Part shown: positions 35,545 to 46,860 of the stretch, piece by piece | Layout: every line of letters begins with the position of its first letter | How positions within the stretch are numbered: the stretch's first letter is position 1 | Origin: Sternotherus odoratus | Lineage: Eukaryota; Chordata; Testudines; Kinosternidae | Assembly (NCBI GenBank): GCA_032164245.1 | Contig: JAVMKO010000003.1 | Coordinates: forward strand, 46,440,890-46,504,889 | Direction: 5' to 3' | Length of the DNA stretch: 64,000 nt | Translations under genes and position numbers: made by a program | The notes under the pieces: generated by a model | Seen by the model: the letters and a program-made list of their open reading frames with translations, nothing else | Databases searched by the model: none | What the model was told of the DNA's origin: nothing

Positions 35545-36483
35545 AGGGGTAGATCGGATATAGAATCATTGCTCTAAACTCATCATCAGAAATAAGGTCC
35601 CCACAGATCAGGACACATCAATTCAAAGCAGAGCCAGACCCTGCCAGAACAACAGAAGGACAACCCACCCACCGGCCTCTGCTGGAACCAAAACGGATCA
35701 GAAGAAAGACTTACAAAAAGCAACAAAAAGGCAGGAAACACACCTAAACCCCTCCGGACAAGGATGACAGGATTAGGGCAATTCCCCTAGCCTTATTTGC
35801 ATCAAGGATGGGACCGGGAGGCATCTCCACGTGTGTGTTTATCTGATTCTGGGGCTGGAGGAGCCCAGCCCTGGGGAACCTAGGTCCTACAGGATCACTC
35901 CACTGGGAGGGAACTTGCAGAAGGGAGAAGTAGAGCTCTGTGTGAGGACACAACTGACACAAGCAGTAGAATTGATAGAATTACAGAAACCCTCCCACCT
36001 CAGGAAGAGTAACACTAATAAATAAGCATACCTCAAAGAAACGGGCAAATCTGATAACACAATGCACATTTCAAGATCCATGGATCCAACACATGCCTAT
36101 CACAACACAGAGTGTACCTCTTCCAGTGCACTATATTTGGTTTCACCCACAACTGTGTTGGCAAAACCAAATAATCACTATGCTCTCAAATGACCTCATA
36201 GAGGAAAATGATAAAAGACAAAAACATCGTATCACCTGTGGGTGAACACTTTTTACAAAGCAGTCACTCTATATCTGACCTATCAGTCCCTGTCCTCAAA
36301 AGAAACCTGCACAACACTTTCAAAAGACGAGCCTGGGAGCTTAAATTCATAACTCTGCTAGACATTAAAAATCATGGATTGGACAGACACTGGGATTTAT
36401 CATTCATTTGATGAAGTGGGTCTTCGCCCATGAAAGTTTATGAACCTAAACATCTGTTAGTCTACAAGGTGCTACAAGATTCT
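35545..36483 (+). mobile_element. 5'-truncated Penelope-like element with GIY-YIG remnant
   Basis: The 939-bp segment is bounded by a 23-bp exact direct repeat (35522-35544 and 36484-36506). From about 36090 the plus strand encodes the C-terminal GIY-YIG endonuclease domain typical of Penelope-like elements. Seen are VYLFQCT, then CVGKTK at the place of the GIY-YIG strand (usually YVGETR), a stop codon, then SPVGEHFLQSSHSISDLSV and RRAWELKFITLLD, whose Glu fits the catalytic Glu of the fold. The tail GATGAAGTGGGTCTTCGCCC to GGTGCTACAAGATTCT resembles the tail at 18148-18271. The reverse transcriptase is missing. The segment at 35545-36060 is not assigned. Confidence 0.78.
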
Positions 36484-36506
36484 TTGTTGTAATAAACCAT
36501 AAATCC

Positions 36507-36768
36507 CCAAACCTCTCTTTTTCTCCTATGACTGCAGAGGTGTTAATGGCCCACTCTACCTTGAATGGTCCCTTAGAATATGTGCTAACTACTTATGATA
36601 AACAATCTGCATCACTTGGAGTACCTTTCCCAGACCTGAGGAAGAGCTCTGTGTGGCTCAAAAGCTTATTCCTCTTACAAACAGAAGTTGGTCCAAAAGA
36701 AGATATTCCCTCCCTCACTTTGTCTTGCTAATATCCTGAGACCCACATGGCTACAACAACACTGTATA
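36507..36768 (+). mobile_element. Penelope-like element 3' region, sense (right arm of a head-to-head pair)
   Basis: Plus-strand order: GACTGCAGAGGTGTTAATGG, AATGGTCCCTTAGAATATGT, CCCAGACCTGAGGAAGAGCT, TGTGTGGCTCAAAAGCTTAT, AGAAGTTGGTCCAAAAGAAG, TAATATCCTGAGACCCACAT and GGCTACAACAACACTGTAT. It mirrors 35283-35544. The frame 36528-36731 follows this repeat and is not a host protein. Confidence 0.75.
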
Positions 36769-37103
36769 CAAAATGGAATATACATGCAAAATTAACTCCA
36801 CAAGATATATACACCGAAAATTCCAGAAACTATTCCATGCCTTCTATGCACACTAGTTCTACCGTGTACTTTCTATGTAAACTACAAGAGCACAAGATAA
36901 GTTCAACAGTGTACACATCACTCAGGTTCCATAATGTGTGCAGCAGGGAATGTGCAACATTTTGCAAAATTTGTGCAATTCATTCCAATGGCCTGTGCAC
37001 AATATGCAATAGTGCATTTTAAATATTGTGTTATTCTGCCAAAGAAAGTTCCTCTCCTCTTCTCAGAGGAAACTGGAAAGCTAGTTACATTGACTTGTTT
37101 GTG

Positions 37104-37800
37104 ATCCTGGCTAATAGCCATTGATGGACCTGAATCCATGGAGTAACCTAATTTTTATTTAACCAAGTTATACTTTTGGCCTTTACCATATCCCCTGGCA
37201 ATGAGTTCCGCAGGTTGACTGTGTGGTATGAAGAAGAACTTCCTTATGTTTGTTTTAAACCTGCTGCATACTAATTTAACTGGGTGACTATGATTCTTGT
37301 GTTATGTGAAGGGGCCAACAACAATTCCCTTTTATCCTATTCACTTTTTCTGCATCATTCATGATTTTTTAGACCTCTATCATATCCCTTCCCTTAGTCA
37401 TCTCTTTTCTAAGCTGAAGATTCCCAATCTTCTTAACTTCCTACGGAAGCTGTTCCATACCTTTAATAATTTTTGTTGTCCTTTTCTGTACCTTTGGCAA
37501 CTCTACTGTATCTTTTTTGACACTGGTGACTAGAATTGTGCACAATTTTAAAGGTGTGAACATACCATGGATTTATATAGTGGTGATCTGATATTTTTGG
37601 TTTTATTATCTATCCCTTTCCTAATGGTTCCTAACATTCTGTTAACTTTTTTGACTGCCACTTCACATGAAGCAGATGGTTTCAAAGAACTAACTGCAAT
37701 AACTCCAATAACTCTTTCTTGAGTGGTAACAGCTAATTTAGACCCCATAATTTTATACATATAGTTGGGATTGTTTTTTTCCAGTGTGCATTACTTTGCA
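37104..37800 (-). mobile_element. CR1-type LINE fragment, antisense, about 700 bp
   Basis: Antisense CR1 landmarks occur in order: AATAGCCATTGATGGACCTG, AGTTCCGCAGGTTGACTGTG, TTAAACCTGCTGC, ACCTCTATCATATCCCTTCC, TCTTTTCTAAGCTGAAGATT, CATACCATGGATTTATATAG, CTAACATTCTGTTAACTTTT, CTCTTTCTTGAGTGGTAACA and TTTAGACCCCATAATTTTAT. It belongs to the same subfamily as 28472-28770 and extends further into the coding end. Frames are broken throughout (for example 37548-37760 on the minus strand). Confidence 0.85.
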
Positions 37801-37829
37801 GTTTAGTGAGATCCACTTAGCTTTGAACT

Positions 37830-38470
37830 TAGCTGTTTTGAGTTATACAATATGTTGATGGAATAGAATATTTATTGAAATGAGAGAATCATTTTTGTAT
37901 CAGCTGTTAATTAAGATTGAGTATATATAGCTTCCTATATAAGATATGTACTCCTTCATTCTTGATTACTTTACAAGTCTAAATATAATTTGAGGATTCA
38001 AATTGTTTTAAGTTAAATTTTTCAGTGCTGAATGCATTCCTGTATGATCTGAAAAATATTAGATGCTATTTGATTGTGCATCATATTATTTAAAAAATGA
38101 AGAGTAAACAAAAACACAACTTTGGTGCATAAACTCCAAACAACTGAAGTATATTCTTCTTATTATTTTTATTATATTATGGAAACAGAATAAATAACTT
38201 GTCACTATTAAACCTCTACCAGCATTTTTGTTCTTCATTACAACTTTTGGACTAACTCTAATCTTCACAATAAACGTTCTGTATGCAATTATTTCCAGGT
38301 TCCTCATCAACCTTAATGTTTATTTCTATATTGAGTACATTACGTAGGATGTTTAAATTTTCCAATCCAGGACAAGCAGCAATATTTCCCAAGTTGGTTG
38401 ATAACTGACATGGAATGAGCGTGTGAAAGAGAAAAAGGTAATGCATATTTGTCTTGTATATTAGCCATCT
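37830..38470. other. Unassigned AT-rich sequence
   Basis: No recognised element. Confidence 0.45.
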
Positions 38471-38471
38471 C

Positions 38472-38547
38472 AGGGTGAAATCTTGTCTCTGTTTTCAGTG
38501 AGTTTTGCCATTGACGTCAATCATGCTATGATTTCAACCCCAGGTTC
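38472..38547 (+). repeat. Short palindromic repeat
   Basis: GGTGAAATCTTGTCTCTGTT faces ATGCTATGATTTCAACCCC. The core is AGTGAGTTTTGCCATTGACG and TCAAT. Confidence 0.6.
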
Positions 38548-38549
38548 TT

Positions 38550-40450
38550 ATCTCACACTCACCTCCACACAGCATCTGAGCAGCTAGCGTTTAACTCTTC
38601 GTGGCCATGCATGTGTTGAATGAGGGTACTACTAAGTCCGATGTGTGCAAAACTATATTCTCTGTAGAATACATATTACACTTTGTCAGCACTACATTAT
38701 ATGGTATCACATTGTAATTACTGCCTTATATGTTATTACACAGTTGACCTATTTTTGTGGTTCCTGTCCTGTTTTTCAAAGTATTTCAGAACTCACTTCT
38801 CTAGAAAGCCTCAGACAAGGTGCAATTCACCCCATGTTGAAGCCTACATGCCACATAAGATCCAATTAAGACCCTAGACTGGGTGACAGTCACTCATTGC
38901 AAACAGGCTGCACAAAACCCTCTGCCTTATTTAAACTACACATTTAGTTTATAGGAGCTATGCACAGAACTTTGCATAGGCTTTGTGCACTAGGGTGGTT
39001 TTCACCCTCAGTTTTCACTGACCCCATACAGAGGCGTAACTCACATTCCTTTCCATGGGATTTTTCACTGAGTAAGGAATAGGTAAGGACCTCAGGACTT
39101 GTCTCACAATACATGAATCTTGCTGCAGGAGACTGAATTTTAAATATATGTTTCTATTCTAATAGTTTTGATCTATCAGATCCCCTTTACATAGATATAA
39201 ACGTGAACTTCTTGTTTATCCTTATTGTGAAGTCTTTGGCAGAATAATTGTTTTTCAGCTACAAATGAAAATGAGCTGTTAAAAAATAAAGGCAAATAGC
39301 CATTAGTATTGCATGACACTGATCTTCCAAGATTCAAGCCCATAAGTTACAATCAGGGAGCAGTGACAGTTGGATTGGAAATGAAATTCTCATCTTCCAA
39401 AATATTGTAATTTCCATAAGCAAGTTAGTGGCTAACTACATTCATTTGGAATGCTGATGTTGAATTCACTGTCAACCATTTTGCCTAATAAGGTAAATAT
39501 CACAGTGTTTGGTCAGTTAAACTAAACTGAGGGAAGGCTGTTCAGTTTAGGTTCCTTTTGCCAGAAGACTCTCACAAACCACATGTTAAAGCTCACATTC
39601 ACCAATAATATACTGCAGATCCAAGAAAAAACACAATCAGGATGTGTTTGTTGCCTCTGTAGGAAAATGTAATATTACTTTTAAATGACAGCTTTGCTTT
39701 GGAATAGTGAAGTTTCTGGTAACTGCCGAAGCTCACCCAAATAATTAAAAAGATGACCTGGAATTAAATGCTATAGTTGGTAAAAGGGTTGTTTCCTTAC
39801 TATTATTTGTTTACTTGTTGGGAGGAAGAGTAACCATTTGCATTTGATTTTATTGTTGGAGATGAACAGCAATTGGCATTACCTCTATCTGCCTTTACAG
39901 AATCTGACCAATTCTTGTAGGTGTGACCAGTTGGCAGTGGCACTCTAGGATTCCTGGGAATTATGCTATAGCACTATGCAAAATAATGGTATTGTTTACT
40001 GTTTTTCAAGTTTTAGTGATGGAAATGTTTTATACGGCTAAGAATACAAGAACCTGATAAGGTATTCTCCATTAGACTATACACCGGTACTTCATATGGC
40101 ATTAATATGTCCATAAACAGTTGGTGGAGAATTTAAAACATCAGTAGATACATGAGGACAGCTTCAGAAATGATGTATAAAATGGTGTAAGTTAGATCCT
40201 TCCTGGACTCCCTCAGATCTATTATCTAAGGTTTTTATACTGCCATCCATCAACTTCCATGTAAACTCAATAGCAATAGAAAAATCCTTCGTGGATTTCA
40301 TGGAGTCTCTGGTTTTTACACCTTTGGGGAGATAAAACTCTTTTTGGGATAGGGAATATGATTTTGAATTTTTATATTTTACTACAAACATCTTTTTTGG
40401 TTGGTGGGATGATCTTGGATTGAAGGGGGAGTCACTGTTGCTAGTTTCAG
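38550..40450. other. Unassigned sequence
   Basis: No element ends recognised. The 103-codon minus-strand frame at 40164-40475 has no domain and lies beside the older repeat that starts near 40455. Confidence 0.4.
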
Positions 40451-40454
40451 GCTT

Positions 40455-40661
40455 ATGGTAGAAGGTGGTTTTCAAAGAGGATGGTTTTGCAGCATTTTCT
40501 AAAGATGATCAGACTCTGGATTCACCTGATCTCCTAGGGAAGGTTGTTCCGTAGCTGAATCCCAGTGTTGTCCCCAGATCTAACATGCTTCATCCTGGCT
40601 TTGTGATATGCATGATCCCAGAGGAGCACAGCTGTCAGAGCGGTCCATATATCAAAATGTA
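40455..40661. repeat. Old LINE-like repeat, left part, split by CR1
   Basis: GGTTGTTCCGTAGCTGAATC and GATGATCAGACTCTGGATTC resemble an old L2-like dispersed repeat. The matching continuation (GGGGCTTGATGAACTGCTTT, GATCTTAACCTGGCATCAGA) resumes at 41680 after the CR1. Confidence 0.4.
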
Positions 40662-41679
40662 GTTTTTGAGTATTTATCAGTGGTTTTCTGTCAAAATGGG
40701 AAGACATATTAGTAGGGTGTCACAGTGGTCAGTCCTTGGTCTGGTACCATTAGATAGTTTCACTAATGACTTAAACACAGGGGTAGAGAGTATACTTGTA
40801 AAATTTTCAGAAGACAGAAAGATGGGAGGAATGCAAGAACTTTGGAGGACAAGATTATAATTCAATATGACTTTGACAAATTGGAAGTTGGTCTGAATTA
40901 AAAAGATGAAATTAAATAAAGACAAGTGCAAAGTACACCACTTAGAAAAGAAAAATCAAATGCACGGCTACAACATGCACGGCTCCTACAATATAGGAGA
41001 TAATTGGCTAGGTGATAATATTGATGAAAAGGATCTGGGGGTTAAAGTGGACCACAAATTGAATACGAGTCAACGATGTGATGCAGTTGTGGAAAAGGCA
41101 AATGTTCTGGGAAGTATTAACAAGAGTGTAGCATGTAAGAACAGGAGTAACTGACCCTCTCTATTGTAATTGGTGAGGTTAAGCTGGAGTCCTCTGTCCA
41201 GTTTTGGGTGTGGACAAACTAAAGAAAGTCCAGAAGAGAGCAACAAAAATGATACACGGTTTAGAAAACCTGACCTATTAGGAAGGGTTAAAAAAATTGG
41301 AATGTTTAACCCGGAGAAAAGAAGATTGAGGTGGGGACTGATAACAGTCTTCAAATATTTTAAGGGTTGTTATAAATCTGACTCTGATCAATTGTTCTCC
41401 ATGTCCACTGAAAGTAGAACAAGATGGAATGGACTTAATCTGCAGCAAGGGAGATTTTGTTAAATATTAGGAAAAGCTTTCAAACTATACAGTTAGTGAA
41501 GCTCTGGAATAGGCTTCCAAGTGAGGTTTCCCCATCACTGGAAGTTTTTAAGAAGTTGGATAAACACCTGTCAGGGATGGTCTAGGTTTACTTGATCCTG
41601 ACTCAGCGCAGGGTGCTGAACTTGATAACTTCTCAAGATCCCTTCCAGCCCTACTTTCCTATGATTCTGTTATTCTATG
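40662..41679 (+). mobile_element. CR1 LINE, about 1 kb, with remnant of ORF2 reverse transcriptase and C-terminal tail
   Basis: Plus-strand frames with several breaks give the late part of a CR1 ORF2. VLGLVPLDSFTNDLNTGVES and KFSEDRKMGG (40730-40830) stand at the reverse transcriptase catalytic box: the usual YINDL reads FTNDL and FADDTK reads FSEDRK, so one Asp is lost. Next come MKLNKDKCKVHHL and KDLGVKVDHKLN (40906-41070), then VQKRATKMI-like, then EKRRLRWGLITVFKYFKGCY (41310-41370), STESRTRWNGLNLQQGRF and the LDKHLSGMV-like tail. The 3' end CCTATGATTCTGTTATTCTA is at about 41658-41677. Inactive and 5'-truncated. Confidence 0.9.
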
Positions 41680-42115
41680 TTGTAGCTGGGGCTTGATGAA
41701 CTGCTTTGAAAATTAGGACCAAGATCTTAACCTGGCATCAGATGCCAACTGGGAGCAAGTGGAGGAACTTGAGTATCGGCCTCCTGTACTTACTTGAGAA
41801 TGTGGCTGCTCACTTTCTCTTTGGCTCATTCTGTAGCAACTGAAGCATGTGCATAGCGTCAACTGTCAGTTTCAGACTCAGTGAGTTATAATAATCCAGC
41901 CTGGATGTAAGAACTACATGGATCACTGTGGTCAGGTCCTATACTGGGAGGAAGGGATGAAATTCCTATCAGGCTAGAGGCAAATGAAAGAAATTTTAAA
42001 TATTGAGGCTACATGGTCTTCCAAGACTAGTGAGGACTCAAACAGGGACCTGAGGCTTTGCACCGCTTTGATAAATGAGGATTTTATGCAATGGATAATG
42101 ACTTGCTGAAGCACC
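41680..42115. repeat. Old LINE-like repeat, right part, split by CR1
   Basis: It continues the repeat of 40455-40661: TTAACCTGGCATCAGATGCC, CAGTTTCAGACTCAGTGAG and TAATCCAGCCTGGATGTAAG. The family is only tentatively L2-like. Confidence 0.4.
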
Positions 42116-42119
42116 AGAG

Positions 42120-44450
42120 AGTAAAAGGAGGCATAACATTACACACTGACGAGATAAAAGAAGGTGCAAAAAAATGTGTGTTAAAGCAGCCTCTTCCCCT
42201 ATTTTAACATATGCTTATTTTATCTCACCTGTGGTCTGTTTTTTATTTAGCTATGTTGTAATTGTTTTGAATATTAGAATTTATTTAATTATACATGCCC
42301 AAAATAACAACTCATGTATGTCTTTAAATAAGTAATGTAACAAAACTTTTGGAAAACTTTCAGTGCTTCATTTGCTATTTAGCTCTGTAACACAAGTAAT
42401 TTATCACACTAAAATTAATACAAATTGCACCAGCCAAAAGTAAAAGTCTTTCTTTTTTACCAGCCACTTCAGCTTTTCTCTATGCTTAATAATTAGTCAC
42501 CAGAATCTTTGCTTCATTATTTCAGGTACATTGATTAATTGGAGCTATATCAAGCTTTTGTTTTATGAAACACTGGGGTTCCAAGAATAAAACACATTTT
42601 ATAGTAATAACCATATCTTATGTTTCTAAAAATAATATTGCAATATTTTTAAAAGTCCCTTTTATGTAATAGTTTGATAATATTGTTGGAAACATTTCAA
42701 AGACATCTGATGACATCACAATTCTCCTACGAGGGTGATTTAATCAAACTTTAATAAATGTACAGATTAAGAGAGAAGCAAAGGTAATGGCAATACTTTT
42801 GAAAGATACTTAGTATATTTCAAAGATATTCACATGTCAATTGTGCCTGTATTTTATTAAGTTAAATTTACTCTGCTTTCCAAAAAAATGTAGGTTGAGT
42901 TGTATTCATTTAAACCAACATAAATCCACAGTAACTCCACTGGTATCAGTGAAATTATTGTGTGTCTGCTCTCCTAAGGAGAAATTCCATGCACAGATCT
43001 GGGCCATCTGATATCTGTAAGGGTATACAGAGAGTGGGTGGCTAACCACCTCTCCTTCGTCGGACTCTGTGAGCAGACCTTTACGCAGTCCAGACTGGAA
43101 CCACAGTCTGCATGAATAGGAATATATATCTTGAATCTATGCCGCTGTAGTGTTTTAAGTGTAGATAGACCCAGATAAAGGGAAGAAGGTATGAAAAGCC
43201 AGGCAACACTGTGACCCTGGAAAAACAGAGAGTTTTTGGGTCTGGTATTGGCTAAAGAGGCTCTGAGGTTCTAAGTTAACAAACTGTTCCTTTATTCTTG
43301 GTCCCTTCTGCGTTCACAGACACAGTTCTGTGTTCGTTATTTGTAAATGAACAAAACTACATAAAAGAAATACCCAACTATCACCAGTTTCTACTTATAC
43401 TTGGGACATCCCGTGGTTTTCATACATCGACTAGCTCCTCAGGTCAAAAGGGACAACATGAAACTTTTGACCATTTCATGCTATAAAAAGAAAACAGTCT
43501 ATTAAAAACAAAGAATTAAGAAAAAAATCATGTATTCAAATATTTGTGTGACTAAAAGGATAATATTTAGTTGGCACACATTTTCCTGCTACCCTATGAT
43601 CATTAGGAGATAATTTGATTTTCTTCTTTTGAAATGGCATGACAAATTTGCCAAGCATGTAAATCAGTTTCAAGTTATATTATTCTATATACTAAACATA
43701 CAAATAGTCCAAAAGCAGACATGCACTTAATTCTAGTGTGTTTAATATACTATTTTTTTCCAAACAAAAGGAACATTTTAAAATTACAGGCTTATCCCCT
43801 TCAGAAAGCAAACCATTTGCCTCAAGGATGAATATGTACAGATTTTACAGAAAATCAATAGGCATTTGACAAACGCATGAGGGATTTTCAGTTTCTTGGA
43901 ATCAAACAGCAGGAAATGTGTACTTGACTAACTTTTTTATAGGCATCTTGGTTGTATTATGTTTGTTTATCATTGCTCCAGAAATTTCTTTGCAACAGCT
44001 CAAATATAATGCTGAAATGTCTTCAACTGAAAATGAGGAAAATAAGATAAATTAGCTATTCAGGCTGCACATGGTCAATTGAAAATGTCTAAAAGATTTT
44101 GAATGAGGAAAACCATCATTACAATACAAATTATTTTTGTACCTTACCTAATATCTACAAATATTTTGAGGCTGAAATATATCCCCTTGAAGAAGACCCA
44201 AACAAGGCCAATGCACCATTTCAACCCTATTTTGAGTGATTAAGTGGGAGTTAAAGTAGTGCTTAGAAAGGAACTTCACTGTTCCATTTTCAGATGGCTG
44301 GTTTGGTAGTAAAGTTAGCTATAAAATGTTAATTGGGGATAAAACAAAGCCCAGTCAAGGCCTTATGCACTGATGTCCCATATCATGGGCATGTGCATTA
44401 GGGTGAATTTAACTGTAAATTATTTATTGAATTTTCTGCTGAATGTTTTC
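42120..44450. other. Unassigned AT-rich stretch, few repeats
   Basis: Apart from a palindrome-family copy near 42902-42965 (TAAATCCACAGTAACTCCAC, TATCAGTGAAATTATTGTG) no repeat was recognised over about 2.3 kb. Frames are short. Confidence 0.4.
42902..42965 (+). repeat. Short palindrome-family repeat
   Basis: CATAAATCCACAGTAACTCC and ACTGGTATCAGTGAAATTAT. This is one half-element with the GTAACTCCA core seen also at 33780-33790. Confidence 0.45.
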
Positions 44451-44451
44451 A

Positions 44452-44563
44452 ATTACTCTTTGCTCCTACTCCCTATAGTACACAAATAGAAACTGATTCC
44501 CAGCATTGATTACTCTTTCCTCCTACTCTGGATAGTACACAAATAGAAATTGATTCCCAGCAC
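44452..44563 (+). repeat. Tandem duplication, 57-bp unit, two copies
   Basis: Copies start at 44452 and 44509. Both contain ATTACTCTTT, CTCCTACTC, ATAGTACACAAATAGAAA and TGATTCCCAGCA, with few differences between them. Confidence 0.9.
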
Positions 44564-44564
44564 C

Positions 44565-44945
44565 ACAAAAAAACAAACAACCCCTCTCCCCCAAAACCAA
44601 GTATGTAATTGCTCTTTTGTTTGTTTCTCCCCTTGCCATAGTTAAAAAAGCACTTGATTATAAATTTATACACAAAGACAATATATTGTGAAGGGACTGA
44701 ATGGTCACCAAGAGCTAATAGGGTTAAGTTTCACCAAAACCACCTTTGTAGTCATCTACTCTGTAGAAAATGTATAGACTGGCTGGTGGATTGCAGGGAC
44801 CTTTTGAAACAGCTAATAATAATTGAAAAGTCTTGGAGAAGTGAAGTGGAGATTTCCCTTAAGGCTGGAAAAAGGGTAAATCAGTCTAAAAACCAAAAAG
44901 ATGATCAGTCCTCACAGTTACTTTCCAGGAGGTAGACACTCTTTT
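44565..44945. other. Unassigned sequence
   Basis: No recognised element; it may include a more 5' part of the following CR1, but no clear motif was seen. Confidence 0.35.
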
Positions 44946-44949
44946 CTTT

Positions 44950-45345
44950 TAAAATAATTAAAATGATATGAATGTAAGACTCTTTAAACACCTAGGAATA
45001 AGGGCAGTGTGAGATGTAATCAGCAGAAGTTTATAAAGAACAAATCATACCAGGAAAAATTAATCGGTTTATTTCATAGCATTACAAAAATAAGGTCAGA
45101 TTGTGATAGCCATTTTCACTTTGAGAGGTACCTTATTTACACCATAAATAATCTATTCAATGGGACTTGTTCGGAGTCAGGTAATACTCAGTGTGAATAA
45201 GTCTACCACAATCTGGCCCTAAGTAGACCAAGGGAATGCAGTAGATATCACATATCTGGATTTTCATGCAGCTCTTAATAAAGTGTCCCATAAAAGCTTT
45301 ATATCCAAATTACTGCAAAGTTGTTTGGCTGTGCACCCTATCATG
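44950..45345 (+). mobile_element. CR1 LINE reverse transcriptase fragment, interrupted
   Basis: The left part TTTATAAAGAACAAATCATA-CCAGGAAAAATTAATCGG and the right part GCAGTAGATATCACATATCT-GGATTTTCATGCAGCTC-AATAAAGTGTCCCATAAAAG follow the CR1 ORF2 region that encodes the first catalytic Asp (the family reads ...VDVVYLDFSKAFDTVSH...). The right part still reads VDITYLDFHAALNKVSHKS-like, with the FSKAFDTV segment altered. The copy is split by a palindromic insert at 45097-45216. Confidence 0.65.
45097..45216 (+). repeat. Palindromic element inserted in CR1
   Basis: The left end TCAGATTGTGATAG and right end CTACCACAATCTGG are near-perfect inverted repeats (about 14 bp). Inside, TGAGAGGTACCTTATTTACA faces GTCAGGTAATACTCAGTGTG around the core ATTCAATGGGACT. 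About 120 bp. Left and right CR1 parts are contiguous in intact copies, so this is an insertion. Confidence 0.7.
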
Positions 45346-45489
45346 TAGCCTTGAAACAGTCCAGAGAAAAAAATTATTAATAAATAGAAATCTATGGTAT
45401 GACAATTTACACCAGCTGAATCAGTCTCTATTGGGAAACTCTACTTCTACCCTCCCAGGTGATTTCCTCTTTCTGGGTGCATACTCTCA

Positions 45490-45731
45490 GGCTATGTCTA
45501 CATTACAGCTATGTCAGCCTAACTTGTGTGTGAATAAACCACCCCCCATAGCAACAGAACATAAGTGCTTGTGTGCACACTCCCGCCGACATCTCTTACA
45601 GAGGTGGGTTTTTTAAGCTGACAGGAGAGCTCTCTCCCGTCAGCATAGACCATTTTCACCAGACATGCTGCAACAGCCCAGCTGAATCAGTGCAGCTGTG
45701 CCACTGCAGAGCAGTACATATAGACACAGCC
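45490..45731 (+). mobile_element. Short GTCTACAC-family TIR element
   Basis: The 242-bp element starts GGCTATGTCTACATTACAG and ends TACATATAGACACAGCC, a TIR with some mismatches. An internal palindromic part (CTGACAGGAGAGCTCTCTCC) and CGCCGACATCTCTTACAGAG are typical of this group. The flanking trinucleotides (TCA, TTG) no longer match. Confidence 0.65.
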
Positions 45732-45734
45732 TTG

Positions 45735-46855
45735 GTGTTCATTCATTCTCAAGTGTCTTCTCAGGCTCACAGACTGTTTGGAATCTTTAACCCAAGCTTT
45801 GTTTGATGAGCAGATTTCATGGGCCATACAAATATTTCACAGAGCTCACATCAGACCAGTCCTGCATTCTTGGTCTCTGTGGCCATGGACTGTTAAAAAG
45901 GGCTACACCAATATCAGCAACACTCTAGATAGCAGAGTAGAAGCACACATGTTGCTTCTGCTGAGACCGACCAGAAAGCTGTGTCAGTCCACTTTGTGCA
46001 ATTTTGGGGAAGGCAGGAAGTCTCTTTCAATTGATGTATCTGGCTCTCTTTGAGCATAATGGTTGTTGCTCAGGATACACTATCTTAAGTAGGATCTGGC
46101 CTTAAGAAGTCCTGTGTGTGCACTGAATGTTATGTTTATTTTCCCCAGACAGTGAAAACAGCTTTTTGCTGATCTTGATCTTATCTATAATTACATTTCT
46201 CATCTTCACTTTCTCTGGCACCACTCATGTCATTTTGAATTTGGAAGTCATCAGTTTTCAGGAAACAAACTCTTCAGGGTGTTTTCTGGTTTAATAAGGC
46301 TTTCCCGTGCAATTCCTCTAAATCAGAATCCATATACCCAAAGCCACCATTTCCTTACTGTTTTAAATGGTTACAACTCACTTCCCATTTTCTGATGAAA
46401 GAGGACAGTTAAGTACCTATTAAAATCCTTTGGGTGGCAGGCATTGGATATGAATTTAGTTTGAATAATTGTAAATATGTCATTAATTGTTAGACATAGC
46501 AAATAATTCCCTGCCTAGTCATCTATTGATTTGTCTGCCTGGCCATAAAGTGAACAATGTCTGACTTCTACTACAGAGAAACCTGAACCAAAATCCTGGC
46601 TCTGAATATTACATATTGGAAGGCTGTTGGGGGCGTGAGTGGGAGAGAAGGGAGGAATCTGGATTCAAGCTTCCTTTTGGAAGCTTGTCTGAATAACAGG
46701 CCAAACCAGCCACCTGGATCTGAATATCCCCAAATTTTGCAGCCACAGAATGCATGATTATTATTTTTTTGAAGCCTCAGAAATAGAGAGAGCAGTATAT
46801 ACAAAAAAAGGTAATGTCCTCAAAGTATTTGTCCATCTATGTGTCTTTGAATTTT
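45735..46855. other. Unassigned sequence
   Basis: A 22-bp perfect hairpin (arms CAAGCTTCC and GGAAGCTTG, loop TTTT) lies at 46666-46687. Otherwise nothing was recognised. Confidence 0.4.
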
Positions 46856-46860
46856 CTAAT

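Noticed and set aside
43021..43172. Another GTCTACAC-type element (GGGTATACAGAGAG ... AAGTGTAGATAGACCCA)
   Set aside because: The right end fits but the left end matches poorly and no target duplication is visible.
46666..46687. Rho-independent-terminator-like hairpin (CAAGCTTCC TTTT GGAAGCTTG)
   Set aside because: Short chance palindrome in a eukaryotic context; no adjacent gene.
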